Source: Novosphingobium sp.
GTDB taxonomy: Bacteria; Pseudomonadota; Alphaproteobacteria; Sphingomonadales; Sphingomonadaceae
Assembly: GCA_017745295.1 (NCBI GenBank)
Contig: JAGHZR010000028.1
Coordinates: forward strand, 1-52,491
Direction: 5' to 3'
DNA: 52,491 bases
Both the position numbers and the translations under genes were made by a program. Each line of letters begins with the position of its first letter. Position 1 is the first letter of the stretch. This document shows positions 1 through 9,054 of the stretch, piece after piece. The notes below the pieces were generated by a model that saw nothing but the letters and a program-made list of their open reading frames with translations, had not been told where the DNA came from and ran no database searches.

Positions 1-454
1 CCTCGATCTCGTGCTTCACCTTGTCCGGGTCCGCGGCGGGCAGGTCGATCTTGTTGATGACCGGCACGATCTCATGGTCGTGCTCGATCGACTGGTAGAC
101 GTTGGCCAAGGTCTGCGCTTCCACGCCCTGCGCGGCGTCCACCACCAGCAGCGCGCCTTCGCAGGCGGCAAGGCTGCGCGACACTTCGTAGGCGAAGTCG
201 ACGTGGCCCGGCGTGTCCATCAGGTTCAGCTCGTAAGTGATCCCGTCGGAGGCCGTGTAGTTCAGGCGCACGGTCTGCGCCTTGATGGTGATCCCGCGCT
301 CCTTCTCGATATCCATGTTATCGAGCACCTGCGCGCTCATCTCGCGGTCGGAGAGGCCTCCGGTGCGCTGGATCAGGCGGTCGGCAAGCGTCGACTTACC
401 GTGGTCGATATGGGCAATGATCGAGAAATTACGGATCTGGGCGAGTTCGGTCAT
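1..454 (-). CDS. lepA: Elongation factor 4 (LepA), N-terminal part only
   Basis: This is the 5' portion of a translational GTPase running off the left edge of the window, about 151 codons. It starts at the ATG at 454 (MTELAQIRNFSIIAHIDHGK). The G1 motif AHIDHGKST (about residues 14-22), the switch I region with ERGITIKAQ, the G3 motif DTPGH and the G4 element NKID are all readable. The LepA-type run NFSIIAHIDHGKSTLADRL and the ITIKAQTVRL switch separate it from TypA and EF-G. LepA is known as a ribosome-associated GTPase that acts on stalled or mis-translocated ribosomes. The C-terminal half cannot be judged. Confidence 0.95.
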   Translation of the reverse strand, partial: MTELAQIRNFSIIAHIDHGKSTLADRLIQRTGGLSDREMSAQVLDNMDIEKERGITIKAQTVRLNYTASDGITYELNLMDTPGHVDFAYEVSRSLAACEGALLVVDAAQGVEAQTLANVYQSIEHDHEIVPVINKIDLPAADPDKVKHEIE

Positions 455-485
455 GGATGCGCCGTTAGCAGCGCTTGGACCATTT

Positions 486-510
486 GAAAATGCGGTGTGC
501 GCGCATTTTC
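486..510. terminator. 9-bp hairpin between the diguanylate cyclase gene and lepA
   Basis: GAAAATGCG at 486-494 and CGCATTTTC at 502-510 form a perfect 9-bp stem with a 7-nt loop. It lies just past the TGA of the minus-strand GGDEF-EAL-PilZ gene, where a terminator is expected. The A/T runs are inside the stem rather than after it, as in the hairpins at 33027-33050 and 50000-50045. Confidence 0.5.
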
Positions 511-516
511 AGCCCC

Positions 517-3219
517 TCACCCAGCCCTGCGCAACAAACCTTCTTCATCCCCGCCGGAAAGCGTTTCGGCGCGTGCGGAAGCGAACACGACCGAGCCGCT
601 GCCGTCCAGTTCGAGCGGGCGGAGGAATTCCACGCCCATGCGGTCTTCCCGGCACCAGCGCGCGGTGGCCAGAACCACGTTGTCGTCCGCCAGATGGAGC
701 CCGAACTGCGTCTCCACCGGCACGTTCCAGAGGCCTTCAACCATGGCCCCGGTACTGGAGATATTGCGGATCGTCCCGTGATAGATGTGCCCGCCATGCT
801 CCAGCACGACCTTGCGCAGCATCGTCCGGCGCGGGGCACGGGCCGAGCGCGGGCCGGTGGCAAGGGCGACGAGGCCGCGGTCGAGCCTGGCCATGACTTC
901 GACCGCCGTCAGCGACTTTTCATAGATGAAGCCTTGGACATGGCTGCATCCGAGCAGGCGCACGAGGTCCAGTTCGTCAAGCGTTTCGACGCCCTCCGCC
1001 GTCGTCTCCATGCCCAGCGCCTCGGCAAGGCCGACGATCGAGGAGATGATCGCGCCGTTGCGACTGCCCTCTATCGTGGCCCCGCGCACGAAGCTCTGGT
1101 CGATCTTGATCTTGTCGAACGGCGCCTTCTTCAGATAGCCGAGCGAGGAATAGCCGGTGCCGAAATCGTCGAGCGCCAGCCGCACCCCGATGCCCTTGAG
1201 CGCCCCGAACATCGCCTCGGTGGACTTGTCCTCGCCCAGGAAGACGCTCTCCGTGATCTCCAGTTCGAGCCGGGCCGGAGCGATGCCCGATTCGGCAATC
1301 GCCTGCTTGACCACCGCAGGCAGTTCGGGATTGGCGAATTGCAGCGGCGAGACGTTCACCGCCACGCGCACGTCATGCGGCCAGGCGGCAAGGTCGCGGC
1401 AGGCCTTGCGCAGTGCCCAGGCACCGATCTCCGAGACGAGGCCGGTCTCCTCGGCCACCGGCACGAACTTGGCGGGCGAGAGATAGCCGTGCTTCGGGTG
1501 CTTCCAGCGCAGCAGCGCCTCGAAGCCCGTGATCCGCTCGGTCGTGGTATGGATCTGGGGCTGGTAGTGCAGTTCCAGCGCGCCCGCATCGATGGCGTCG
1601 CGCAGATCCTGCTCCAGTTGCTGGCGCTCGCGGGCGTCGGAATGGAGGTCGTCGTCATAGAAGTGATGACGCCCTCGCCCACCGCCCTTGGCGGCATAGA
1701 GCGCGAGATCGGCATTGCGGATCAGGGCCTCGACCGTGGTTCCGTCCTCCGGACACATGGCGATGCCGACCGAGGCGCCGATCGTCACCCGCGTGCCGTC
1801 GATGGTGTAGGGCTGCGATAGGTTCTCGATCACCCTGCGCGCGAGATGGCCGAGGCCCTCGTGCTGGTGATAGCCCGGCAGGATCACCTGGAACTCGTCG
1901 CCGCCAAGGCGGCCGACCCGGCCCATGTTCGCCACCGTCGCGCGCAGACGCTCGGCCACCTGCTTGAGCAGCGCATCGCCGGCCGGGTGGCCCATCGTGT
2001 CGTTGACCTGCTTGAAGCGGTCGAGATCGAGCAGGAACACGGCACAGGCGCGGTTCTCGATGCGCGGCGAGTTGATGACCTTCTCCAGCCACTCCGACAT
2101 CTGGAAGCGGTTGGCGAGCTTGGTCAGCGAATCGAAACGGGCGAGCTGGGTGACGTGCTGCTGCGACTTGCGCGTCTCGGTGAGATCGATGCCCGAGCCG
2201 CGAAAGCCGAGGAAATTGTGGAACTGGTCGAGCACCGGCCTGCCGTTGATCGACCACCAGCGCTCGTCCTTCTCGTCGGTCGCGGCGCGCACGGCGATGT
2301 CGTGGAACGAGGAACGGGTCGAGAGATGGAAGGCCAGCGTGCGTTCGCTGTCATGGTCCTCGGCGCGCAGGCGGAACAGGCTGAGGAAGGGGCGTCCGTA
2401 CAGCTCCGCCTGCTTGCTGCCTACCAGGTCGGCAATGCGCGGCGAGACATAGGCGATCAACCCGCGCCGGTCGGTTTCCCAGAACCAGCCCTGCCCGGTC
2501 TCCTCGTATTCGCGCAGGAGTTCCTCGGCGCGGTGCTGCTCCCGCTCCTGTGCGGCAAGCCGCGTCGATTCCGCGCGGGCGAGCCGCGCCTGCCGCATCG
2601 CCACCACCAGTCCGATGCCGGTGCCTACCGCCAGCAGCCCGAGAGTGGCCAGCGAGGCCGAATGGATCGAGGCGCCCGCCCACAGGCCGACGGTCGCCGC
2701 GACGATCGAGGTCAGGCGACGTTCGAGCAGGACCGTCGCAAGCAGGGCCAGCAGGCCATAGCCCTTGACGGTCACCCGCCCGTCCAGCGCGGCGACATCG
2801 TGCGTCCACTGCGACGCCGCCACGCCGAACAGCACCATCGGCAACGCCACGGCCAGCAGCATCAGCGGGTAACGTTTCCAGCTCGCGTGATGGAGACGCC
2901 CTTCCAGCGTCGCCAGCCATGGCGCGCCGAGACAGAGCAGAATGGCCGCGAAAGCCAGCGAAAGCGACAGCGGCTGCGGCGCGCTGCGAGACAGCACCCC
3001 CATCGCCACCATGTTGCAGACGATACCGGGCGCCATGAGTTCCCAGCGCCGCGCGATGAAGAAGTGCAGCGGATCGCTGCTCGGCCCGCGCGGGCGGAGA
3101 AAGGCGAAATTCGGAACGGAGTTTCGGGTGTCTTTTCCGATGCGTCCTACGGGCGCGCGCGATTTCGCCGCACTTTCGCGCGCCGTTTCGTCCGGCTCTT
3201 GGGTCCCCAACCACACCAT
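517..3219 (-). CDS. Membrane PAS-GGDEF-EAL-PilZ protein (c-di-GMP turnover and binding)
   Basis: 900 codons from the ATG at 3219. A later start at about 3033 (MAPGIV) would remove a 62-residue polar leader and is possible. Order: hydrophobic segments at about 75-205, a coiled linker, a PAS-like region at 238-350, a diguanylate cyclase domain with intact GGDEF (439-443), an EAL domain with EALLRW (567-572) and DDFGTGYSSL (684-693), then a C-terminal PilZ domain (about 795-875). PilZ keeps both c-di-GMP contacts: RxxxR (798-802) and NxSxxG (819-824). The cyclase domain lacks an RxxD inhibitory site in the usual place before GGDEF. Both catalytic halves look competent, so net activity cannot be predicted. 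The gene is followed by lepA in the same direction. Confidence 0.93.
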   Translation of the reverse strand: MVWLGTQEPDETARESAAKSRAPVGRIGKDTRNSVPNFAFLRPRGPSSDPLHFFIARRWELMAPGIVCNMVAMGVLSRSAPQPLSLSLAFAAILLCLGAPWLATLEGRLHHASWKRYPLMLLAVALPMVLFGVAASQWTHDVAALDGRVTVKGYGLLALLATVLLERRLTSIVAATVGLWAGASIHSASLATLGLLAVGTGIGLVVAMRQARLARAESTRLAAQEREQHRAEELLREYEETGQGWFWETDRRGLIAYVSPRIADLVGSKQAELYGRPFLSLFRLRAEDHDSERTLAFHLSTRSSFHDIAVRAATDEKDERWWSINGRPVLDQFHNFLGFRGSGIDLTETRKSQQHVTQLARFDSLTKLANRFQMSEWLEKVINSPRIENRACAVFLLDLDRFKQVNDTMGHPAGDALLKQVAERLRATVANMGRVGRLGGDEFQVILPGYHQHEGLGHLARRVIENLSQPYTIDGTRVTIGASVGIAMCPEDGTTVEALIRNADLALYAAKGGGRGRHHFYDDDLHSDARERQQLEQDLRDAIDAGALELHYQPQIHTTTERITGFEALLRWKHPKHGYLSPAKFVPVAEETGLVSEIGAWALRKACRDLAAWPHDVRVAVNVSPLQFANPELPAVVKQAIAESGIAPARLELEITESVFLGEDKSTEAMFGALKGIGVRLALDDFGTGYSSLGYLKKAPFDKIKIDQSFVRGATIEGSRNGAIISSIVGLAEALGMETTAEGVETLDELDLVRLLGCSHVQGFIYEKSLTAVEVMARLDRGLVALATGPRSARAPRRTMLRKVVLEHGGHIYHGTIRNISSTGAMVEGLWNVPVETQFGLHLADDNVVLATARWCREDRMGVEFLRPLELDGSGSVVFASARAETLSGGDEEGLLRRAG

Positions 3220-3422
3220 TGCATCGGCTTTTGCCCGGCCCCCATTGCGAAAGTGTTAAGTTCCGGCAACCAAATCGATAATCGGGCAAATCCAGTCCCG
3301 GCCGGATATGGCACGAGAGGCCCATTCCACCGGATTTCACTTGCCGCCGATCCGGAAGCATGTTTGCTTCACACATGGCGGGCGCACTGATCCAGTTTCC
3401 GTCCGCTTGGGAGAAAACATCC

Positions 3423-4775
3423 ATGCGACATATCGCCATCGTCGGATCGGGACCGGCCGGGTATTATACTGCCGAAGCAGCGCTCAAGCAGTGGAGGGAC
3501 GATGTCCGGGTCGACATCTTCGATTCCTCGCCCGTTCCCTTCGGACTGATCCGCACCGGCGTCGCCCCCGACCACCAGAGCATCAAGCGCGTGGCGCGGC
3601 GGTACGAGACGACCGCCCTCAGCGACAACGTCCACTTCGTCGGCAATGTCATGGTCGGTCGCGACATTTCCATCGATGAACTGCGCGAACTCTACGACGC
3701 CGTCGTGCTGGCGACCGGCGCGCCGAACGACCGCAAGCTCGGCCTTCCGGGTGAGGATCTGCCCAACGTCTTTGGCAGCGCGGGTTTCGTCGGCTGGTAC
3801 AACGGCCACCCCCAGTTCGCCGAACTGCACCCCGACTTCAGCCATGAGACCGCAGTGATCGTCGGCAACGGCAATGTCGCGCTCGACGTCGTGCGGATTC
3901 TCGCCAAGTCGGGGGAAGAGTTCGCGGGCAGCGATATCGTCGCCCATGCGCTCTCGGCGCTGGAGGGCTCGCAGATCCGGCGCATCGTCGTGCTCGGGCG
4001 GCGCGGACCGCATCAGGTGACGATGACCCCCAAGGAACTGGGCGAACTCGCCAAGCTCGCGCGGGCCTGTCCCCGCGTCGATCCTGCCGACCTGCCGCCG
4101 CTGGCCGAGGATGCCGCGCTCGATCCCGGCATGCGCAAGACCATGGGTCACTTGCGCAGCTTCGCGATGGCGGGCGGCACCGCGAACGACAACGGCAATG
4201 ATGTGATCTGTCCCGACCGCGACATCGCCATCGAGTTCGACTTCTTCGCCGCCCCGCGCGCGATCCTCGGCACCGACCGGGTCGAGGGGATCGAGATCGA
4301 ACGTACGAAGCTGGTGGACGGCAAAGCCGTGGGAACCGGCGAGACCTACCACATCCCGGCAGGCATCGTCGTCGCCTGCATCGGCTACCAGACCTCGCGC
4401 ATTCCCGACGTTCCCTATGACGAACAGGGTGGCCGCTTCGCCAATGTCGAAGGCCGGATCATGCCCGGTCTCTACTGCGTCGGCTGGGCGCGGCGCGGCC
4501 CGACCGGCACCATCGGCACCAACCGCCCGGACGGCTTCGCGATCGTCGAGAAGATCGATGCCGACCTCGGCCCCGCCGGCGGCACCGGCAAGCCGGGCCG
4601 TCCCGGCTTCGAAGCCCTCGCCGCCACGCGCGGTATCGACTTCGTGAAGTTCACCGAATGGCAGAAGATCGACGAAGCCGAAGTCGCCAATGCCCGCCAG
4701 GGCGCCCCGCGCGAGAAGTTCGTCGAAGTCGACCGCATGATCGCCAAGGCCCACCCCTCGGCGCAGGAGAACTGA
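3423..4775 (+). CDS. Ferredoxin--NADP+ reductase, adrenodoxin reductase type (FprA-like)
   Basis: 450 residues. The ATG at 3423 is preceded by a GGGAGA ribosome binding site at about 3408-3413. In-frame ATGs upstream (3360, 3375) would add residues before the FAD-binding strand, so 3423 is preferred. The protein opens with the dinucleotide-binding motif GSGPAG (8-13). It continues with PFGLIRTGVAPDH, typical of adrenodoxin/ferredoxin reductases, then a second nucleotide motif GNGNVALDVVRIL and a C-terminal GWARRGPTGTIGTN. The family transfers electrons between NADPH and ferredoxins via FAD in the cytoplasm. It stands alone, convergent with dnaN. The physiological ferredoxin or adrenodoxin partner is not in the window. 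Confidence 0.93.
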   Translation: MRHIAIVGSGPAGYYTAEAALKQWRDDVRVDIFDSSPVPFGLIRTGVAPDHQSIKRVARRYETTALSDNVHFVGNVMVGRDISIDELRELYDAVVLATGAPNDRKLGLPGEDLPNVFGSAGFVGWYNGHPQFAELHPDFSHETAVIVGNGNVALDVVRILAKSGEEFAGSDIVAHALSALEGSQIRRIVVLGRRGPHQVTMTPKELGELAKLARACPRVDPADLPPLAEDAALDPGMRKTMGHLRSFAMAGGTANDNGNDVICPDRDIAIEFDFFAAPRAILGTDRVEGIEIERTKLVDGKAVGTGETYHIPAGIVVACIGYQTSRIPDVPYDEQGGRFANVEGRIMPGLYCVGWARRGPTGTIGTNRPDGFAIVEKIDADLGPAGGTGKPGRPGFEALAATRGIDFVKFTEWQKIDEAEVANARQGAPREKFVEVDRMIAKAHPSAQEN

Positions 4776-4780
4776 CAACG

Positions 4781-4811
4781 AAAAAGGCCGGGGTTCGCCC
4801 CCGGCCTTTTT
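4781..4811. terminator. Bidirectional intrinsic terminator between ferredoxin reductase and dnaN
   Basis: An A-run and a T-run flank a G+C-rich stem (AAAAAGGCCGGGG / CCCCGGCCTTTTT) with a short loop. The structure is symmetric and lies between convergent stop codons, so it can serve both strands. Confidence 0.9.
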
Positions 4812-4833
4812 CATTTGCCTTGAGCCTGTAAGC

Positions 4834-5952
4834 TCAGACCCGCATCGGCATCAGCACGTAAAGCGCCGGGCTCTGGTCGTTCTGGCGGATCAGTGTCGGC
4901 GCACCGGCGTCTGCCAGGTGGAGTTCCACCGTGTCGCCGTCGATCTGGCCGAGGATGTCCTTGAGATAATTGGCATTGAAGCCGATCTCGAAACCGTCTG
5001 AGCCATAGTCAGCCGGGACTTCTTCCGCCGCCGTGCCGTTGTCCGGCGAGGTCACGGAAAGCGTCACACGGTCCTGCTCCAGCGCCATCTTCACCGCGCG
5101 GGTCTTTTCGGTGGCGATGGTCGCCACGCGGTCCACGCCCTCGAAGAAGCTCTTGGGATCGATCTTCAGCAGCTTGTCGTTCCCGGTCGGGATGACGCGG
5201 GTGTAATCGGGGAACGTACCGTCGATCAGCTTGCTGGTCAGCACGACACCGTTTTCGCCGCCGAGCGTGAAGCGGATCTTGCTGGCCGAAAGATCGACGA
5301 GCACGTTGGTGTCGAGCGCTTCTTCCAGCAGCTTGCGCAGTTCGCCCACGCACTTACGCGGCACGATCACGTCGGGCATGCCCTCGGCGCCGTCCGGACG
5401 CGGCAGGGTGAAGCGCGCGAGGCGGTGGCCGTCGGTGGCGGCGGCCTTCAGTTCCTCGTCCGAGACGTGGAGAAAGATGCCGTTGAGATAGTAGCGCGTT
5501 TCCTCGGTCGAGATCGCGAAGCGGGTGCGGTCGATCAGCTGGCCCAGCGTCGCGGCGGGAATTTCGAAGCTGGTCGGCAGTTCGCCTTCCGCGATCATCG
5601 GGAAATCGTCACGCGGCAGGGTCGGCAGCTGGAAGCGGCTGCGACCGGCCTTCACGACCATGCGGTTGTCCGAAGCGTCAAGGCTGACCTGGCTGCCGTC
5701 CGGCAGCTTGCGGGCAATGTCGAACAGCAGGTGCGCGGAAACCGTGATCGCACCAGCCTGCTCGACCGAGACCGCACCCAGGCTTTCGACGACCTGCAAG
5801 TCGAGGTCGGTCGCCATGATGCGCAAGGACCCGGAACCCGAGGCCTCGATCAGCACGTTCGAGAGAATGGGAATGGTATTGCGCCGCTCGACAACGGACT
5901 GCACGTGCGAGAGACAGCGCAGGAGCGTGGAACGTTCGATTGTGGCCTTCAT
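4834..5952 (-). CDS. dnaN: DNA polymerase III beta sliding clamp
   Basis: 372 residues, the normal length for the bacterial clamp, with the expected start MKATIERSTLLRCLSHVQ. Three clamp repeats are recognisable, with RNTIPILSN in domain I, TRFAISTEETRYYLNG in domain II, and the C-terminal peptide-binding end ALYVLMPMRV. It encircles DNA and tethers polymerase III. It is not beside dnaA or recF here. Instead it follows ldcA, fabD and fabG on the same strand after a 314-bp gap, so it probably has its own promoter. Confidence 0.98.
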   Translation of the reverse strand: MKATIERSTLLRCLSHVQSVVERRNTIPILSNVLIEASGSGSLRIMATDLDLQVVESLGAVSVEQAGAITVSAHLLFDIARKLPDGSQVSLDASDNRMVVKAGRSRFQLPTLPRDDFPMIAEGELPTSFEIPAATLGQLIDRTRFAISTEETRYYLNGIFLHVSDEELKAAATDGHRLARFTLPRPDGAEGMPDVIVPRKCVGELRKLLEEALDTNVLVDLSASKIRFTLGGENGVVLTSKLIDGTFPDYTRVIPTGNDKLLKIDPKSFFEGVDRVATIATEKTRAVKMALEQDRVTLSVTSPDNGTAAEEVPADYGSDGFEIGFNANYLKDILGQIDGDTVELHLADAGAPTLIRQNDQSPALYVLMPMRV

Positions 5953-6266
5953 GGCAGCCTCAAGTCCCCCTTGGTCGGGCTAGGGATGCGCACATCCCGA
6001 ATTTCAGGACGAATATCTCTAGCGAACGGGAAACAGGCGGCAAGCGACTATTGCCCGCCCTTTGGCGTTTCTGGGGATAAATGGGGGGATTTTGGACGTT
6101 TTCCAGATCATCTGAACGCGTTTTCAGTGCATCGCCATCAAAAAGCTTCGATTGACACCCAGCCCCAACAAACCGGTTCTTCCGGTCGTTCCTTGCGCAC
6201 ACAAGCCGCAACCGGGCGGATCGTGAGGCTTTGTCCTCACAATCCGCGCCGGTCCCGTATATCACG
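5953..6266 (-). promoter_or_regulatory. dnaN upstream region with a small palindrome and one DnaA-box-like 9-mer
   Basis: This 314-bp gap holds no convincing gene. A GGGATG-CGCA-CATCCC palindrome at 5983-5998 would form a hairpin in the dnaN leader. A minus-strand TTATCCCCA at 6072-6080 matches the DnaA box TTATCCACA at 8 of 9 positions. A GTGAGG/CCTCAC hairpin (6223-6240) follows the fabG stop and may be a weak terminator. I could not pick a clear -35/-10 pair. Confidence 0.4.
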
Positions 6267-7031
6267 TCAGATCATCACCATGCCGCCGTTGACGTGGATC
6301 GTCTGGCCGGTGATGTAACCCGCGTCCTTCGAGGCGAGGAATACGGCGGCGGAGGCGATATCCTCGCCCTCGCCCATGCGGCCCATCGGGATGCGGGCGT
6401 TCAGCGCGTCCTTCTGGGCGTCGGGCAGCACGTCGGTCATCGCGGTGCGGATGAAGCCCGGCGCGATGCAGTTTACGGTGACATTGCGGCTGGCGAGTTC
6501 CTGCGCGAGGCTCTTCGACATGGCGGTGATGCCGCCCTTCGCCGCGCAGTAGTTCATCTGGCCAGGATTGCCGGTGGTGCCGACGACCGAAGTGACGTTG
6601 ATGATGCGGCCGAAGCGCGCCTTCATCATCGGCTTGGTCACGGCGCGCATCAGACGAAAGGTCGATTCGAGGTTGATCTTGATGACCTGGTCCCACTCCT
6701 CGTCCTTCATGCGCATGGCGAGGTTGTCGCGGGTGATGCCGGCGTTGTTGATCAGGATGTCGATCTTGCCCAGCGATTCGAGCGCGGCGGGAACCAGCTT
6801 CTCGACCTGCTCGGGATCGCCGAGATTGCAGGCGATCGCGACATGGTCCACGTCCTGCACATGCTGCGGGGTGTGCTCGTCCAGTTCGTCGCGGAAGGCG
6901 CGCAGCTTGTCGGCATTCGAGCCCGAGATGGCAAGGCGCGCACCCTGCGCGGCCAGCGCGCGGGCAACGGCGGAACCGATACCGCCCGAGGCGCCGGTGA
7001 CGAGGGCGGTCATTCCGTTGAGGTTGAACAT
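6267..7031 (-). CDS. fabG: 3-oxoacyl-[acyl-carrier-protein] reductase
   Basis: 254 residues from the ATG at 7031, preceded by GGAG ten bases upstream. It is a classical short-chain dehydrogenase: NADP(H) motif TGASGGIG (12-19), NNAG (95-98), and catalytic Ser148, Tyr161 and Lys165 in the order S...YxxxK. It ends in GGMVMI, as in FabG. It reduces beta-ketoacyl-ACP with NADPH in fatty acid elongation. It lies 105 bp downstream of fabD on the same strand, supporting the FabG assignment over other short-chain reductases. Confidence 0.95.
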   Translation of the reverse strand: MFNLNGMTALVTGASGGIGSAVARALAAQGARLAISGSNADKLRAFRDELDEHTPQHVQDVDHVAIACNLGDPEQVEKLVPAALESLGKIDILINNAGITRDNLAMRMKDEEWDQVIKINLESTFRLMRAVTKPMMKARFGRIINVTSVVGTTGNPGQMNYCAAKGGITAMSKSLAQELASRNVTVNCIAPGFIRTAMTDVLPDAQKDALNARIPMGRMGEGEDIASAAVFLASKDAGYITGQTIHVNGGMVMI

Positions 7032-7136
7032 CTTTTCAAATCTCCGTGAATCGCCTGCCGAAACGGCAGCGACGGCCCGCTGGACGGGGCCTTTCTTCAA
7101 ACCTTAGAGTGCTCCGGGTCAAGCCCGGCGCGTCGA

Positions 7137-8096
7137 TCAGAGGCTCTTCGCCAGTTCCTCGATCTCGGTCATGGTCACGGCGGAGATCACCTCCACCTCA
7201 CCGGCCGAACGCTTGATCATCGGGCCGAGCACCTTGCCGCCGAGTTCGACGAAGGTCTCGACGCCTGCCTCGCGCATGGCGATCGCGCTTTCGCGCCAGC
7301 GGACGCGGCCGGTGACCTGCTCGACCAGCAGACGCTGGACTTCGGCGGGATCGGTGACCACCGCGGCGGTGACGTTGGCGAACAGCGGCACATGCAGGCT
7401 GCCCGGAGGGGTCTTGGCCAAGGCCTCCGCCATGGCATCGGCGGCGGGCTGCATCAGCGGGCAGTGGAACGGCGCCGACACCGGCAGCAGCACGCCGCGC
7501 TTGATGCCGTGATCCTTCACCAGCGCGACGGCGCGCTCGATGGCTTCCTTGTGGCCCGAGATCACGACCTGCGTGGGGTCGTTGTCGTTGGCGACGGTGC
7601 AGACGAGTCCTTCTTCCCTGCCCGGGAAGGGGCCTTCGGCAGCAGCTTCAGCCAGCGCGGTGGCCTTCTCGATGTCGGCGCCGAGCAGCGCGGCCATGGC
7701 ACCAAGGCCAACCGGAACGGCCGCCTGCATCGACTGGCCGCGCAGCTTCAGCAGGCGCGCGGTATCGGCAAGGCTGAAGGCACCGGCAGCGCAGAGCGCG
7801 GTATATTCGCCCAACGAGTGACCAGCGACGAAGTCCGCCTTGTCGGCGAGCGTCACGCCGCCTTCCTTCTCCAGCACGCGCAGGACGGCGATGGCATTGG
7901 CCATGATCGCCGGCTGGGCGTTCTCGGTGAGGGTCAGCTCCTCTTCGGGGCCCTGCGTCATCACGCGGAAGAGGTTCTGGCCGAGCGCCTCGTCCACTTC
8001 CTGGAAGACTTCACGCGCGACGGCGCTGGCCTCGGCGAGTTCGGCGCCCATGCCGACCTTCTGGCTGCCCTGTCCGGGAAAAACGAATGCACGCAT
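7137..8096 (-). CDS. fabD: Malonyl-CoA:ACP transacylase
   Basis: 319 residues starting MRAFVFPGQGSQKVGMG. The nucleophile motif is GHSLGEY with Ser94, and the partner His211 sits in SAPFHCPLM, both standard for FabD. The enzyme loads malonate from CoA onto acyl carrier protein. It lies upstream of fabG on the same strand and 77 bp downstream of ldcA. acpP and fabF do not follow fabG here, so the usual fab cluster is split. Confidence 0.96.
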   Translation of the reverse strand: MRAFVFPGQGSQKVGMGAELAEASAVAREVFQEVDEALGQNLFRVMTQGPEEELTLTENAQPAIMANAIAVLRVLEKEGGVTLADKADFVAGHSLGEYTALCAAGAFSLADTARLLKLRGQSMQAAVPVGLGAMAALLGADIEKATALAEAAAEGPFPGREEGLVCTVANDNDPTQVVISGHKEAIERAVALVKDHGIKRGVLLPVSAPFHCPLMQPAADAMAEALAKTPPGSLHVPLFANVTAAVVTDPAEVQRLLVEQVTGRVRWRESAIAMREAGVETFVELGGKVLGPMIKRSAGEVEVISAVTMTEIEELAKSL

Positions 8097-8173
8097 CTTG
8101 GCGGCTCCTTCTGTCCGGCGGGCGGGCGATTGCGCCCTGCCGGTGTGTGAATCTCTATATGTGGCGCGGCGCG

Positions 8174-9001
8174 TTATTGACCTTGGGGTCGTTCGGCAAG
8201 TCCGAACGGGACGATCCGGTTCATCGCGTCATGCCCGATATCGGCGCTGCCGAGGTAGGAAATGGAGTGATGCGCGCACCAGTGGCGAACGATTGCCTCT
8301 GCCTCAATGCCGAACGGACGGTCGTTTTCCGGCACGTCGCTGATCCGCCCGAGGCGCACCCCGGCCACGCCGCCAAGGTGCGCGGTGAGGTGGAAGAACA
8401 GCCGGTCGACCGCATAGAGATACTCCGAAACTTCCTCGACCAGCACGACGTGATTGGCCAGCCCCGGCATCAGCGGGGTGCCGCAGAGCATGGCGAGCGT
8501 CATCAGGTTGAAGGCGACACGCGGGTGCTCGTCGCCGGTCGGCTCCACGCCGGAGGCATCGCCGGTCAGCCAGCGCAGCGCGCGGCGCACGGCTTCGGCT
8601 CCGCCCTCGCGCCGGATATCGGCGAGCATCGGCCCGTGAACCGGCTTGCCGATACGCGCCCGGTAGAGGCCGCCCAGCAGATAGCCCGCATCGGAATAGC
8701 CAAGGAAGGCCTTCCCCTGCGCATCGTGCGTGAACTTCGCAATGGCCGCTTCCGCCACGCGGCACGCACCATAGCCGCCGCGCGCGAACCACACGGCGTC
8801 CACCGAGGGATCGTTAGCGCACTCCACCAGCGCCGCGATCCGCCGCGCGTCGCTGCCGGCGAAATGGCCTTCCATTTCGAAGCACTGCTCGTGGATCACA
8901 AGCTCCACGTCGGGAAACTCGGCAGCCGCCAGAGCGACGACGGGCTCTGCATCCTCGCGGGTGATCGGGGTGGACGGTGCACAAACTGCGATACGGGTCA
9001 T
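8174..9001 (-). CDS. ldcA: Muramoyltetrapeptide (LD-) carboxypeptidase, peptidase family S66
   Basis: 275 residues. A GGAAGGAG ribosome binding site lies just before the ATG at 9001. S66 signatures are visible: ARGGYG (73-78), the nucleophile Ser103 in GYSDAG, Glu189/190 in LVEEVSEYLYAVDR and His257 in SADIGHDAMN, giving a Ser-Glu-His triad. The family removes the terminal D-Ala from murein tetrapeptides in the cytoplasm during cell-wall recycling. It diverges, across only 53 bp, from a Mur-ligase gene whose relatives reuse the tripeptide product. That pairing supports the functional call. Confidence 0.9.
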   Translation of the reverse strand: MTRIAVCAPSTPITREDAEPVVALAAAEFPDVELVIHEQCFEMEGHFAGSDARRIAALVECANDPSVDAVWFARGGYGACRVAEAAIAKFTHDAQGKAFLGYSDAGYLLGGLYRARIGKPVHGPMLADIRREGGAEAVRRALRWLTGDASGVEPTGDEHPRVAFNLMTLAMLCGTPLMPGLANHVVLVEEVSEYLYAVDRLFFHLTAHLGGVAGVRLGRISDVPENDRPFGIEAEAIVRHWCAHHSISYLGSADIGHDAMNRIVPFGLAERPQGQ

Positions 9002-9054
9002 GGCTCCTTCCTATCGAGGTTGTCAGGACGAACAAGGCCGCATACCGAAGCGTC

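Noticed and set aside
7032..7136. A gene between fabG and fabD
   Set aside because: The 105-bp gap only extends the fabG frame upstream. The ATG at 7031 with its GGAG site and the Rossmann start fit the true N-terminus.
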